Positions 1 through 8,566 of a stretch of DNA of 64,000 nt are shown piece after piece; the first letter of the stretch is position 1, and the number at the start of each line of letters is the position of its first letter. The notes beneath the pieces are model-generated. The model saw only the letters and a program-made list of their open reading frames with translations, made no database searches and was not told the DNA's origin. Position numbers and translations under genes: made by a program. The DNA is from Corynebacterium sp. p3-SID1056 (GTDB lineage Bacteria > Actinomycetota > Actinomycetes > Mycobacteriales > Mycobacteriaceae), in the NCBI RefSeq assembly GCF_025152525.1, contig NZ_JALXXL010000007.1:1-64000 (forward strand), given 5' to 3'.

Positions 1-134
1 CTGTGGTGGGATACTCCAAGCAGCTCACCGACCTCCGTGTAGGCGCGTTGCAGTGAGCAAGACTCCAGGCGGACCATTTCGATGATCTGATGGACCGCCT
101 TCTCCTTGAACTCGACGGAATACTTTCTAGGCAT
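1..134 (-). CDS. IS3-type transposase OrfA (HTH), N-terminal part, cut by window edge
   Basis: Reading leftwards from the ATG at 134, the frame stays open to the window edge and begins MPRKYSVEFKEKAVHQII, the typical start of the helix-turn-helix protein (OrfA, IS3/IS911-like) of an insertion sequence. This small protein binds the element ends and is usually joined by frameshifting to the DDE catalytic OrfB, which would lie to the left of the window. Only about 44 codons are present. A purine-rich stretch, aaggaagg, lies just upstream as a ribosome binding site. The outer end of the element is not resolved but should lie between about 165 and 255. It marks the left border of the glycan island. 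Confidence 0.8.
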   Translation of the reverse strand, partial: MPRKYSVEFKEKAVHQIIEMVRLESCSLQRAYTEVGELLGVSHH

Positions 135-728
135 AGTGCCAATCCTTCCTTAGCAGAGGTAGGAACTAAACCCAGGACGCTTCAGTTTGGTGCTTCATCA
201 ACGATGAGTTTCCCCGCCCGGGGTAGCCCTTTGTTTAGTACACCCCAATGCTTGTGATTCATGCTTCATCTACACGTAGACCGCACCACCAAGCCTCATC
301 GCGATGAGCTGTTAGAAGTCGACCACAAGGGACAACAAAGGACGGCACCTCCCAAAGCGATATTGACATGACTCAACCGAATTGTGGCGTTGCCAACATC
401 CTCTATAAAAGAAAACCCCTGCAGTACCGGGTACACGGAGCACCCCTGCAGTACCGGGTACACGGAGCAACAGTACCAACTGCACCGAATCGTCATTTAG
501 GCCAAAAATCGTTACCCTGTTGGATTTAGCCCCCTAGGTCCCCAAAGCAACTCGACGATTAGAGCTAAAATAGACTAAAAACCTCATGTGCCGCCCTGAC
601 CGAACTGGAAAAGGTCATGGCAACCAACACCCGCTACCCGATCGTCCTAGAAGTCGAACTGCGCACCGAGCTGAAAGCTTCCAAACGACACTGCTACACA
701 GGGTTTATCCTCCCTCAAACAAGGGTTT
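135..728. other. Gene-poor stretch next to the IS end, with a tandem repeat
   Basis: This 594-base stretch separates the transposase from the first glycosyltransferase. It holds the unresolved IS end, a 27-base tandem duplication (416-469) and AT-rich sequence. A short open frame around 592-760 on the plus strand has protein-like codons (containing TNTRYPIVLEVEL) but no clear start, and it runs into the antisense of the next gene. I read it as a possible gene remnant only. No convincing gene is seen. Confidence 0.4.
416..469. repeat. Two perfect tandem copies of a 27-bp unit
   Basis: The unit beginning cccctgcagtaccgggtaca occurs at 416-442 and again, without any gap, at 443-469. A third partial match (cagtacc) follows at about 471. 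Because 27 is a multiple of three, reading frames cross it unbroken, but no credible gene covers it. It may be a replication-slippage duplication near the IS border. Confidence 0.9.
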
Positions 729-1922
729 TCAAGAGCGCAAATCCTGCTCTCCGAAAAAGATAGAAAGCTCATCGCTGAGTCGCCACCAGCCTTCACGAAG
801 TTCCTCGAACGCTCGGTCAAACGCGTCCACTAAGTGTACAGGCTCGGTAATTGCACTTATATCTGAGATAAGCGGAACCGGCTGTTTCTCCCCATGCCGC
901 CAGCGAATACGAATCCCGTCAAAGTGGCCGGCAAAGATATCTCCCTCTGGCTCAGCGCTATTATCGACGCCACTGATCCTGTGCACCATCAGCTGGGCTC
1001 CATCTGGGAGAAGAGACGGTGAGAAGATATATTTACCTGCTAACCAAGCACCCCTTGTTTCGCCCATAGAGAACGAATCATGCACCCGCATCGAGTTAGT
1101 ATCCTGAGCCCGGTTAGGAAACTGGCGAATAGGTTGCCGCTTGAAAAGCAGCGCCGGTTTCTGGGACTCCGCCAACATCAATGCGAGTGGTTGCCCTTTA
1201 GGTGAAATAGGCAGCTCATCGATGTCGATGACACACACCGTTTGAGCACTGCTTGAAAAAGCCCTTCTACAATGCTCCCACGATATGTGCTGTCCGAAAT
1301 CGGAGTCCCAAACGCTATTTGGTCCACCGGTTGCGCCGTAGGGGGTATCCCACTTCACGACGATGTGATTCTTAATGCCCGGCACCCTCGAAATAACCTG
1401 GTCAACCAATTCGGCATTGTAAAGCGAACTAGAATTGTCGTAGACGATTAATGTGTCTACGCCGTTAATTTGTGAGTTAAAGTACGCCCAGTAGGCAATC
1501 CACTCGAGCCGATTATCTTGCTGCTGTGTCACGAGAATATTTGCCCCTTCGAGACATAAAGGCACGATCGAATCCACATTTAGCTTCCATAGCCCTAGAG
1601 GCCCCTCGATCTTGAGATGCCCATTGTCGTGATCTACTGGGAAGGATGCTCTCGACATCCGGTTGAAGTTCTCAAACAGAACGTCCTCCGTCACGTCAGA
1701 CCAATTCCAATGAAAACTAGAAGCTCTCAGTTCCGCCTCTAGGTTAAGGAATGGTGGCCCGATCATCCAGACCCGACCATCCTGAATAAACACATCTGAA
1801 AAGAGCGTATGAAAATCGAAACGGTTAAGGTAGTCGGCCTGACGGTCCTTCGGATCCCTCGGTGGCACTCGCTTAAAGTTACCGTCTTTAGCCAACGCCA
1901 CTCGTGTCGGAACGTAAATCAT
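729..1922 (-). CDS. Glycosyltransferase, GT2/GT92-like (Glyco_tranf_2_4 type)
   Basis: A 397-residue cytoplasmic protein with ATG start. The central part (about residues 120-300) reads like a GT-A fold transferase of the Glyco_tranf_2_4/GT92 type. It has a strand-helix segment, NRLEWIAYWAYFNSQINGV, then LIVYDNSS, and further on an acidic CVIDIDEL motif that would bind the metal and nucleotide sugar. The first 110 residues are not recognised. It is the last gene of the leftmost minus-strand block and lies 425 bases beyond its upstream neighbour, so it may have its own promoter. Sugar donor and acceptor cannot be told from sequence. The family call is fairly safe; the role in surface glycan assembly is inferred from its neighbours. 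Confidence 0.75.
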   Translation of the reverse strand: MIYVPTRVALAKDGNFKRVPPRDPKDRQADYLNRFDFHTLFSDVFIQDGRVWMIGPPFLNLEAELRASSFHWNWSDVTEDVLFENFNRMSRASFPVDHDNGHLKIEGPLGLWKLNVDSIVPLCLEGANILVTQQQDNRLEWIAYWAYFNSQINGVDTLIVYDNSSSLYNAELVDQVISRVPGIKNHIVVKWDTPYGATGGPNSVWDSDFGQHISWEHCRRAFSSSAQTVCVIDIDELPISPKGQPLALMLAESQKPALLFKRQPIRQFPNRAQDTNSMRVHDSFSMGETRGAWLAGKYIFSPSLLPDGAQLMVHRISGVDNSAEPEGDIFAGHFDGIRIRWRHGEKQPVPLISDISAITEPVHLVDAFDRAFEELREGWWRLSDELSIFFGEQDLRS

Positions 1923-2347
1923 CGATATGAACTCCGTTATTTCGACGCCTTCTAGGAAAGGCTTTCAACTCTTGTCGAGCCAAGGAGATCCACGAGCCGA
2001 TTTCCTATTTCCCAGAATTATCGATGCCCGTCACAACCATGGCCCTAATCAAAGGATACACTGACCGCTTCCTCGATCCTGGTTCTGGGCTTCCTCGAAA
2101 AATGTTGCGAGTCGAGGACCAGGCTTCCTGAGCGAAAGGAGCAAGGTCAAGGCTCACGGTCTTAGGGTTATCGTTCCCAAGCTCCCTGACATCATGGAGA
2201 ATCACTAACCTCAATATCCAGTCAAATCTCGATCTAGAACTTAGAGTAGCGAAAAATTAACTGCAGCTGCCTTTGACAGGCTTATTGGCATCCAACAGGC
2301 CTGTGCATCGTTTCTAGGCTCGATATCACCAAGCGTTGGGGGTTGCT
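1923..2347. other. Intergenic region between two glycosyltransferase genes
   Basis: This 425-base stretch holds one protein-like minus-strand frame (2005-2214, listed separately) and otherwise no recognisable gene, terminator or repeat. Its base composition is AT-rich like the rest of the island. Confidence 0.5.
2005..2214 (-). pseudogene. Short protein-like frame, possible gene remnant
   Basis: A 69-codon frame with a TTG as its only start and no ribosome binding site. Its codon content is natural (contains LVILHDVRELGNDNPKTVS and LDLAPFAQEAWSSTRN). It matches no family I recognise. Length and lack of a start suggest a leftover of a longer gene lost from the island rather than a working small protein, though a genuine small gene cannot be excluded. 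Confidence 0.25.
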
Positions 2348-3433
2348 TTAAATGCACTGCAGCGCAGCGAACATTTTATTGTCCACGATCGACTGAGAAT
2401 TTCCAAGCTTCACAACAGATCGCGCTACCGCGACCGCGTCATCGTACGCATCTGCTGCAGAGAGAGCCTTTAAGTCGTCTCGTACATTGGTAGGCGTGAA
2501 CCGGAAGATACCGTGATCACCGAGGTTACTCCAGATCCCGGCACGCAAATTCTTTCCGATTTGAATCCCGACTGTTGCACGCGCGCCCGTGCCCAAGCAC
2601 AATGATCCTGAAGCCAGCGCTCGCATTCCCGCCATTCCCGCAGTAACCGTAAGGTAGGCGCGATTCATCATCTTCGGAACTTCATCCGGTTCGACCCAGC
2701 CGTGCATGACATGCGAAACGTTTCGCACCGAGTGGGATAGCCGCCGATACCGTTGGTCGAAATGATCACGGAGCGGCCCATCGCCACAAACGTCGATAAC
2801 CCATCTAATGTCTGGATAGAGTTCTGTGAGCACGCGTACTGCTTCCTCGACCGAATCGATTTGCGGTACTTTATCTTTCGAGAGTCTAGACGCAGTCACA
2901 ATGTGACCGATGCCATCCTTGAGCTTGTCATCATGGCTGATTAGCGGTAACTCGAAGACTTCATCAGGCGCTGCGTTTGGAAGGCTCGTGACCTTCCAGG
3001 GTGCAACCCGGCCAAACGCCTGCACAAAATGTACGAGCGATGGACTCGCAGCCACAAAGGCATCCACTTGATCCGACCATTCATACATATAGTCGTGATA
3101 AGCACCGTGTACCATTACGACGTGTTCCTTTTTCGCAATGGAATTAGCTGCTAGGCCAAATTGTCTCCCAGCTGGGGCATGCGAAAAGATCAAGTCAAAG
3201 TCGCCCTTTTCCCCCATTTCGTGTGCGATTGGTTTCCAGTCACGCCGCCAATTCACTACACGGAAAGACGCTCCGGTTGCTTCAGCACGCTCTTTGAAGA
3301 CAACGCCACTTCCGACAAAGGTCACCTCGTGACCGTTCTTTATCAGCGCCGATGCCGCATCCACGGTCCATTCGTGCACGCCGCCCCACTCTGCAACGGT
3401 ACGGACCGGCATAAGAATCTTACGCTTCGCCAT
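2348..3433 (-). CDS. Glycosyltransferase family 4-like protein
   Basis: 361 residues, ATG start. The N-terminus (MAKRKILMPVRTVAEWGGVH) has the short strand and Gly-Gly turn typical of GT-B retaining transferases. The second half has an RLSKDK-like strand-loop (near residue 198), DVCGDGPLRD (near 235), and a C-terminal ALASGSLCLGTGARATVG stretch where the nucleotide-sugar site lies. The classical E-x7-E pair is not evident, so the active site is divergent. It overlaps the upstream unknown gene by 14 bases, so the two are translated together. Probably adds a sugar to the island's glycopolymer; linkage unknown. Confidence 0.75.
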   Translation of the reverse strand: MAKRKILMPVRTVAEWGGVHEWTVDAASALIKNGHEVTFVGSGVVFKERAEATGASFRVVNWRRDWKPIAHEMGEKGDFDLIFSHAPAGRQFGLAANSIAKKEHVVMVHGAYHDYMYEWSDQVDAFVAASPSLVHFVQAFGRVAPWKVTSLPNAAPDEVFELPLISHDDKLKDGIGHIVTASRLSKDKVPQIDSVEEAVRVLTELYPDIRWVIDVCGDGPLRDHFDQRYRRLSHSVRNVSHVMHGWVEPDEVPKMMNRAYLTVTAGMAGMRALASGSLCLGTGARATVGIQIGKNLRAGIWSNLGDHGIFRFTPTNVRDDLKALSAADAYDDAVAVARSVVKLGNSQSIVDNKMFAALQCI

Positions 3434-4127
3434 AATTCAGCAACCTTTCCATTGCGCTTTTCTCAACAATTCGAAGGCCAACACCGACTGAGGCACAGAG
3501 TTCGACCAACTCAGCACAAGTCGCTCGAGACAGTCCACCAATATTCTCGACAACGAGCATCGACGACTTCCAATCCCCAGCGAGCAGGAGACCAATGGAC
3601 ACCAAAAGCGTTGTTTCGTTACGCCCCGCTTGTACAGCGAATATCTTGTGATTGGCGGCGAATTCGACTCGATCTAGAGTAAACAGTTTCCCCGACCAAC
3701 GAACGCTATCTAAGCATTGGACGAGCACATTCCGCCCCTTTCCTTCAGGCTGTAACGGAAATGCTCTATCACGGTAGTCTGCAAGGACCAGCTGTGTATG
3801 GTTCTGTGCATCAACCTCGCCTAATGGGTCTACCGTCAAGTGCGGCGACCTCTCTCCGCGTTGGCTTCGCAGCGTCCGATCCAGCTGCATTGTGGCACGC
3901 GGTGAATTGATAAGACCGTGTGTCTCATCAATGTCAAAGAGAAGCAAACCCGCCGTGAGCGCTTTTAGTGGATCAACATCAACGAGAGTGAGGTCCATGT
4001 GAAACTCTCGCGGAAACCTCAATACGTCAGTCTTTTCGTCGCTTACCTGTTGCAACGAAAACTTGCCGCTATCCCTATTCTCAAACGAAAAATGCACGGT
4101 CCTAAGCACCCGCCAATCCTGAATCAT
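3420..4127 (-). CDS. Unknown 235-residue protein of the glycan operon
   Basis: No family recognised. The first half alternates short beta strands with charged turns (FHMDLTLVDVDPLKALTAG), suggesting a beta-sandwich. The last 70 residues are helical (LVSIGLLLAGDWKSSMLVVE). There is no signal peptide or membrane segment. It overlaps the gene on each side (26 bases with the large glycosyltransferase upstream, 14 bases with the GT4 downstream), which argues for tight co-translation and a shared complex or pathway. It could be an accessory or substrate-binding subunit for the neighbouring transferase; this is inference. Confidence 0.6.
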   Translation of the reverse strand: MIQDWRVLRTVHFSFENRDSGKFSLQQVSDEKTDVLRFPREFHMDLTLVDVDPLKALTAGLLLFDIDETHGLINSPRATMQLDRTLRSQRGERSPHLTVDPLGEVDAQNHTQLVLADYRDRAFPLQPEGKGRNVLVQCLDSVRWSGKLFTLDRVEFAANHKIFAVQAGRNETTLLVSIGLLLAGDWKSSMLVVENIGGLSRATCAELVELCASVGVGLRIVEKSAMERLLNYGEA

Positions 4128-6267
4128 CTATCGACTCTTGAATCAAGGCGTCTTCTATCTCCTTGCCGATTTCAGCAAAAATAGTCGCTGGTTCTTCGTT
4201 CATGAGAAACACTCCGTCTGCGGCCTTCTGAACAGCCAACGTGTTCAATGTTTGGATCGCCTCACGCGCAGAATCGAAGCCGGCAAGATACATGCCCATC
4301 AAGACGCCAAATTCGCCGGTAGCAACAACGCGTCTGAGTACCGAGGGTCCACATACCCGTAGGTGGTCCTCACACGCTGAGTTCTCCCCGTGCGAGGAAA
4401 CGACGACGTAGTGTAGGGGACCAAATTCCTCAGAGAGCTGCTTTGCTGCGTATCGTAAGCGCTCGAGGAGCAAGCCCTCGACGCGCTGTTCGACTTCTAA
4501 TTCGACCGACTTTTCGTCAATGAAGCCGACACCACCTTTACTCTGTTTTGTCGGATGAACAGTGCCGCGAACTTCAAAATCAGTAACCCCTGCTTCACGA
4601 AGCGCTACCAAGTCAACCTGACGCACGTCTTTGATCTTGCCCTCTTCAGAAAGAAGCTTCCCACTGATGAGATCTCGGTCTGTCACAATGGAGGTAACAC
4701 GCTCTGGCATGTCCGCCGCTCGCGACTTGGTCACCGAATTGCCGCGAAAAACCAACTCTCTCCGAACTAAATGATCAGGCAAGTAGCCCGAGAATTCTCG
4801 TGCTAACGAACCGGAACCTCTAACTGCCGGATACGGCGAGGCCGACCCTTCTGCAGCCATCTTCTGGAGTGCGGATTCTGAAGTAAGAAATCGATTCGCC
4901 AGCTTTGAGAGCGTGTGCCCAGCCTTTTGATTATCTGTGTCTTGCGAAGTGATCTGTAGATCATGTACACGCCGTAGATACATGAATTCCTGGACATGGT
5001 GCCACCGAACACCCGCATTTGCCAGGCGAGCAGCCAGCTCATGATCGACAGACGATGTTAACCGCTCGTCATACATGAATTGTTTTACTAGACGTGTCGG
5101 AACAGTCCAAGTGCTATGTCCAGGTCCAGAACCGTTGAACGCAATAAGATTCTCATTGAAACCTACTCGAGTGAGGAAACCTTTGAGTTCGCCGGTTTTA
5201 TCATCAAAGTTAATCCAGCTCCCATATGTGGCATCAATTTCATCGCTTAACGGTTTGATCCCATTCAGCAAGCGGTCCGGAAGCATGAGGTCATCATCAT
5301 CGTGCACGGCGGTGAGTAGGCAAGATGAGTGTCGTGCTGCTGTATTTCGCGCAGCCGCAACACCTTTACTTTCAGTATGCGCATAGAACCGAATTCGGGG
5401 GTCCCGCAAGTTTTCAACCAGCTCCCGCGCTTCCTCCTGGTTCTGGGATCCATCATCAACCACAACAATTTCAAATTCTTGAAAGCTCTGATATCGGACC
5501 GAATTAATGCTTTCAATCAACATTTCGCCACGATCTTTTGTGGCGATAGCTACGGAAACTAGCGGTTCTCGGAGACTTGGGGCAACGGACCAAGATTCCA
5601 GGTTCCTATACAAAGTACGATTCGTAACTGCAGCTTCTTTGAATTCCGTCCCGATTGTTTGCTCCACGCCGAATTCTTGATTTGGGATGAGCGCAGAAGG
5701 TCCCGTCCGAATTACTTCGACGTCCAAGCCAGCGCGACGTTGCCGCAACAAGAAGTCAAAGCCAAGCGCCCCGGAGATTGATTCATCTTCATCGTAGCCA
5801 CGCATCTCGAGAAAATGTTTTTTAGAAACCAACAACGCCATACCCAGGGTCTCGTCCGGAACCGGAAGTGCCATTGCCTGCTCGTCCACATCAGCGTCGG
5901 CGGTAACACGATCGGAAATCTTCCGCTTAAGCTGCTTGACTAAGCGTGCGCTCGAGAATTCGAACCAATCGCTCGACGCCCCGGCAAAGGTCAGCCAATA
6001 CGGCTGTTCAAGGAGCAGCAGCGTTTCGGATTTCGCCGACGCCGCTGCTTGGTTCAGCAGCTGGGCATCGTTATCGTCAGCATCACCAACGGCGACGGAA
6101 AAGAAGTCGTCGGAAAGCGACGAAACTGCCTCGCATTCGGATCCATTTCGCTCAGAGATTACAATTCGGCACTCGGATACATATTGAATCTCACGGAAAT
6201 GGTCGATATACGACTGCCACAAGCCTTCGTCAGCCGGAAGAGACTTTAAAACAACCGATACAGTCAC
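4102..6267 (-). CDS. Large multidomain glycosyltransferase with a central GT2 domain
   Basis: About 721 residues. The GTG at 6267 forms a GTGA overlap with the stop of the upstream gene and immediately precedes the first beta strand (TVSVVLKSLPADEG). A TTG at 6291 is the longer alternative. Residues about 1-235 look like a degenerate GT2-type domain. Residues about 236-450 are a canonical inverting GT2: EPLVSVAIATKDRGEML, VVVDDGSQ, then VHDDDDLMLPDR as the metal-binding acidic cluster. The C-terminal 270 residues are not recognised. This architecture resembles polymerising transferases of capsule or teichoic-acid-like pathways. Donor and product are unknown. Confidence 0.75.
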   Translation of the reverse strand: MTVSVVLKSLPADEGLWQSYIDHFREIQYVSECRIVISERNGSECEAVSSLSDDFFSVAVGDADDNDAQLLNQAAASAKSETLLLLEQPYWLTFAGASSDWFEFSSARLVKQLKRKISDRVTADADVDEQAMALPVPDETLGMALLVSKKHFLEMRGYDEDESISGALGFDFLLRQRRAGLDVEVIRTGPSALIPNQEFGVEQTIGTEFKEAAVTNRTLYRNLESWSVAPSLREPLVSVAIATKDRGEMLIESINSVRYQSFQEFEIVVVDDGSQNQEEARELVENLRDPRIRFYAHTESKGVAAARNTAARHSSCLLTAVHDDDDLMLPDRLLNGIKPLSDEIDATYGSWINFDDKTGELKGFLTRVGFNENLIAFNGSGPGHSTWTVPTRLVKQFMYDERLTSSVDHELAARLANAGVRWHHVQEFMYLRRVHDLQITSQDTDNQKAGHTLSKLANRFLTSESALQKMAAEGSASPYPAVRGSGSLAREFSGYLPDHLVRRELVFRGNSVTKSRAADMPERVTSIVTDRDLISGKLLSEEGKIKDVRQVDLVALREAGVTDFEVRGTVHPTKQSKGGVGFIDEKSVELEVEQRVEGLLLERLRYAAKQLSEEFGPLHYVVVSSHGENSACEDHLRVCGPSVLRRVVATGEFGVLMGMYLAGFDSAREAIQTLNTLAVQKAADGVFLMNEEPATIFAEIGKEIEDALIQESIDDSGLAGA

Positions 6268-6662
6268 TTCGCCCCAATCCTTCCCGTCCAAATAAAGTTA
6301 TTACCGCTGTCCTTCGCAACAACGAAAAGCTTATTCTGCACCTCATCTGCCTCGTAACCATCTCGCCGCTTCCAGGGTTGCACTTCCACGTGAACGGTCT
6401 TGGCCGGTGTACGAAGTCGGACCGGTTTCACAATATCGTTGCCGACTCCCACGCTTGAGGAAAGGAGGTATCGAAAGTAGGCGCCCAGCTTATCGGAGTA
6501 GCTGGCATCCAAATCGCTTTCATTCAGCGGATTTCCCGCACGATCAAAGAACCGGAAGGTAGCCACAAAATCCCGAAATTCAAACGATGTGACCTCGCCA
6601 AGCACAAGGCGAAATTCAGTAAAATCACTCGGAAAAGAGATGCTCTGTAAATGTCCTGACAA
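6264..6662 (-). CDS. Small beta-rich unknown protein, first gene of the left glycan operon
   Basis: 132 residues, TTG start, with gaggg about 12 bases upstream. It reads as one small beta-rich domain (short hydrophobic strands: FRLVLGEV, FVATFRFFD, KTVHVEVQPW, NKLFVVAKD). No signal peptide. Its stop overlaps the start of the large transferase gene (GTGA), so it is probably translated with it. It could be a carbohydrate-binding module split off from that enzyme. No family assigned. Confidence 0.55.
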   Translation of the reverse strand: MSGHLQSISFPSDFTEFRLVLGEVTSFEFRDFVATFRFFDRAGNPLNESDLDASYSDKLGAYFRYLLSSSVGVGNDIVKPVRLRTPAKTVHVEVQPWKRRDGYEADEVQNKLFVVAKDSGNNFIWTGRIGAK

Positions 6663-6735
6663 TATATTGATATCCCTCTACGCGGCTTCTTCGGTCACTT
6701 TGCACAAACTGCTCGAATTCAATAACTTTGCGGAT

Positions 6736-6741
6736 ATTCTA
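6736..6741 (-). promoter_or_regulatory. Candidate -10 box (TAGAAT) for the 6662-to-729 operon
   Basis: On the minus strand the hexamer TAGAAT lies in an AT-rich block, about 75 bases before the first start codon of the leftward operon. No good -35 box is seen upstream. The same hexamer in a similar setting precedes wecC and wecB. The 298-base gap 6663-6960 between divergent genes holds nothing else recognisable. Confidence 0.35.
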
Positions 6742-6960
6742 TAACATAATCCAGGCTCTCGGCTATGCATACCGCATATCAAACAGAGCCTCCGAGCTGT
6801 ACCCCCACAGGGAAGCAATAGTTGCCGCCGGACTGCCCAAAGCACACGCTGCCGTCGGCCGACACGCTGGCGGCACAACAGAGTGTTACTACATCCGGGT
6901 CTTCCAACATTGCATCAAAGTGTCGGATACAAGCGCCGAAGACTGAAAAGGAGCGTCCAC

Positions 6961-8235
6961 ATGACGTCTAGAAAGATCAAATCGATAAGTTTCCACCATT
7001 ATTCATCGGTGCAACAATTCCGTGAATCCTGGACCCCGGAAATCGTTGGACCAATTCGCATCGACGATGATTTACCGATCCTATTGAACTGGGAAAACAA
7101 GAACTCAGAACACACAATCATATGTTTTAGTGCCGCATCTCAGAAGATCCGCGAGTTACCATTTTGGTCAGGGCGTAAACTGGTAGCAGAACTCGACGCC
7201 AATGTGATTCTGGTATCCGACCCATCACTGTCGCTCGATCAAACTCTCAACTTAGCTTGGTACGCAGGAAGCCAGAAGCAGCCACACCTAATAGCAACGC
7301 TGTCTCGCATTTTAAAAACGATGATTCGTGATACAACGCCAGTCTTTTTCGGGGCATCCGCCGGTGGCTGGGCAGCTTTGACTTACGCAGCAGAGTTTGA
7401 AAACTCCATCGCAGTCCCAGTGAACCCGCAAATTGATATCTCTCGCTATCTTTACTTCCCGTACTACACGAGGAAAGCCTGGGGGACGGAACCGGATTCC
7501 GCCGAGCTTCCTTTTGAAGGCAACGTGGCCAACCGCTACTCGGATGAGAGCGTCCCAACCGTTATTTACCTCCAGAATAAGGGTGACACCCACCATTACG
7601 AGGAGCATTTCCTGCTGTTTCAACAGAAGCACGGCAACCCAGAACGTCTGATTGCTTTAACGCCCGAGTTAGGGGATGGCCATATTGCTCCAAGTCGAAA
7701 CTCCCTCCGAAGAATATTGGAACTAGCAACCGATTCCTTGGGCCTCACTGAACTTACTTCTTCGCTCAGAGAAGTTCACATTGCTTCGAGTGGCGTCGAT
7801 AAAGAAGCAAAGGCCGATGACTTGATGAGAAGCGGTAGCAACCTCGATGAGCGGTACCCCATTCTCTCGAAACAATCTTTTAGCGTCCCGGATAACACTG
7901 AATTATTAACTATAGAGATAAAGGCCACCTCCCCGCTCGCCCCCAAGTCGCTGCTGTTTGAAGTCAAGTTCGACGGGAGTACCAGCTCACCGACCACCGC
8001 GAAGCGACTAGGACTTAGCTGGTCACGCGCATTCGGCTCCCCATTTCAGTATTCTCCGGCTGTCGAAGCGGGCCAGTGGGTCGACGGCAAGACAATCAAA
8101 GTCCCGGCAGATGCAAGATCGATTGTGTTGACGATACGCAAGTGGAACACGGCTCCAATGCGATCCTCGACGGAATTCTCCACACGGCTCTCGTTTCACA
8201 CCCCAGCTACAAGCGGTACAATCACCGCCACGTAG
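6961..8235 (+). CDS. Alpha/beta-hydrolase-like protein of the glycan island (paralogue 1)
   Basis: 424 residues. The ATG at 6961 is chosen over an upstream in-frame start at 6883 because aaaaggag lies 9 bases before it. About residues 60-260 form the hydrolase core: FFGASAGGWAALTYAAEF carries the nucleophile-elbow G-x-S-x-G-G motif, and GDGHIAPS supplies the probable catalytic histidine. Residues 290-424 look like an extra beta-sandwich. No signal peptide, so it should act in the cytoplasm, for example as an O-acyl transferase or esterase on the glycan or a precursor; this is inference. The next plus-strand gene is a clear paralogue. Confidence 0.6.
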   Translation: MTSRKIKSISFHHYSSVQQFRESWTPEIVGPIRIDDDLPILLNWENKNSEHTIICFSAASQKIRELPFWSGRKLVAELDANVILVSDPSLSLDQTLNLAWYAGSQKQPHLIATLSRILKTMIRDTTPVFFGASAGGWAALTYAAEFENSIAVPVNPQIDISRYLYFPYYTRKAWGTEPDSAELPFEGNVANRYSDESVPTVIYLQNKGDTHHYEEHFLLFQQKHGNPERLIALTPELGDGHIAPSRNSLRRILELATDSLGLTELTSSLREVHIASSGVDKEAKADDLMRSGSNLDERYPILSKQSFSVPDNTELLTIEIKATSPLAPKSLLFEVKFDGSTSSPTTAKRLGLSWSRAFGSPFQYSPAVEAGQWVDGKTIKVPADARSIVLTIRKWNTAPMRSSTEFSTRLSFHTPATSGTITAT

Positions 8236-8566
8236 TGAAATTGTTATATTTATGCGCGCTACCTCCGCCACATCCGTGCATCGACGAATCGCAGGGCACG
8301 AGCGACGCAGGAACTATCGTCTCACCGCTCGATCACACCACCAGCCGCGCAGAGGTGCTTACCAGTGCCAAACCGTTCATCCCCGCCAATGAATCGGCCA
8401 AATTCAAGGGCGCACCGCCGATGTGGGCGGCCAGCTTGTCAACAAGCAACTGCTTGTTGACATTCAAAACAACTCCCTCCCGTCCAACGGCGATAATACG
8501 CCGGCTTTCAGGTTCCAGACCTTGGATAGGCAGAGTTCAACATAATTAGCCCCTTATTCTTGTCCT
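8236..8566. other. Gap between the two hydrolase paralogues
   Basis: This 331-base gap contains a minus-strand coding remnant (8333-8536, listed separately). Its base composition is richer in GC than the flanking paralogues, consistent with a fragment of other origin. No terminator or promoter could be identified with confidence. Confidence 0.4.
8333..8536 (-). pseudogene. C-terminal remnant of an unidentified gene
   Basis: On the minus strand a 67-codon frame ends at a TGA (8333-8335) and is highly protein-like: GLEPESRRIIAVGREGVVLN, then KQLLVDKLAAHIGGAPLNLA. It has no plausible start: a stop codon closes it on the upstream side and the only internal ATG is near the end. This looks like the tail of a deleted or rearranged gene left between the two hydrolase genes. 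The parent family is not recognised. Confidence 0.4.

Noticed and set aside
296..496. 66-codon minus-strand frame over the 27-bp repeat
   Set aside because: The repeated CSVYPVLQG peptide simply reflects the DNA duplication; no ribosome binding site and no homologous feature.
8076..8549. 157-codon plus-strand frame across the gap between hydrolase genes
   Set aside because: It starts inside the real hydrolase gene in another frame; the minus strand over the same gap has more protein-like content.
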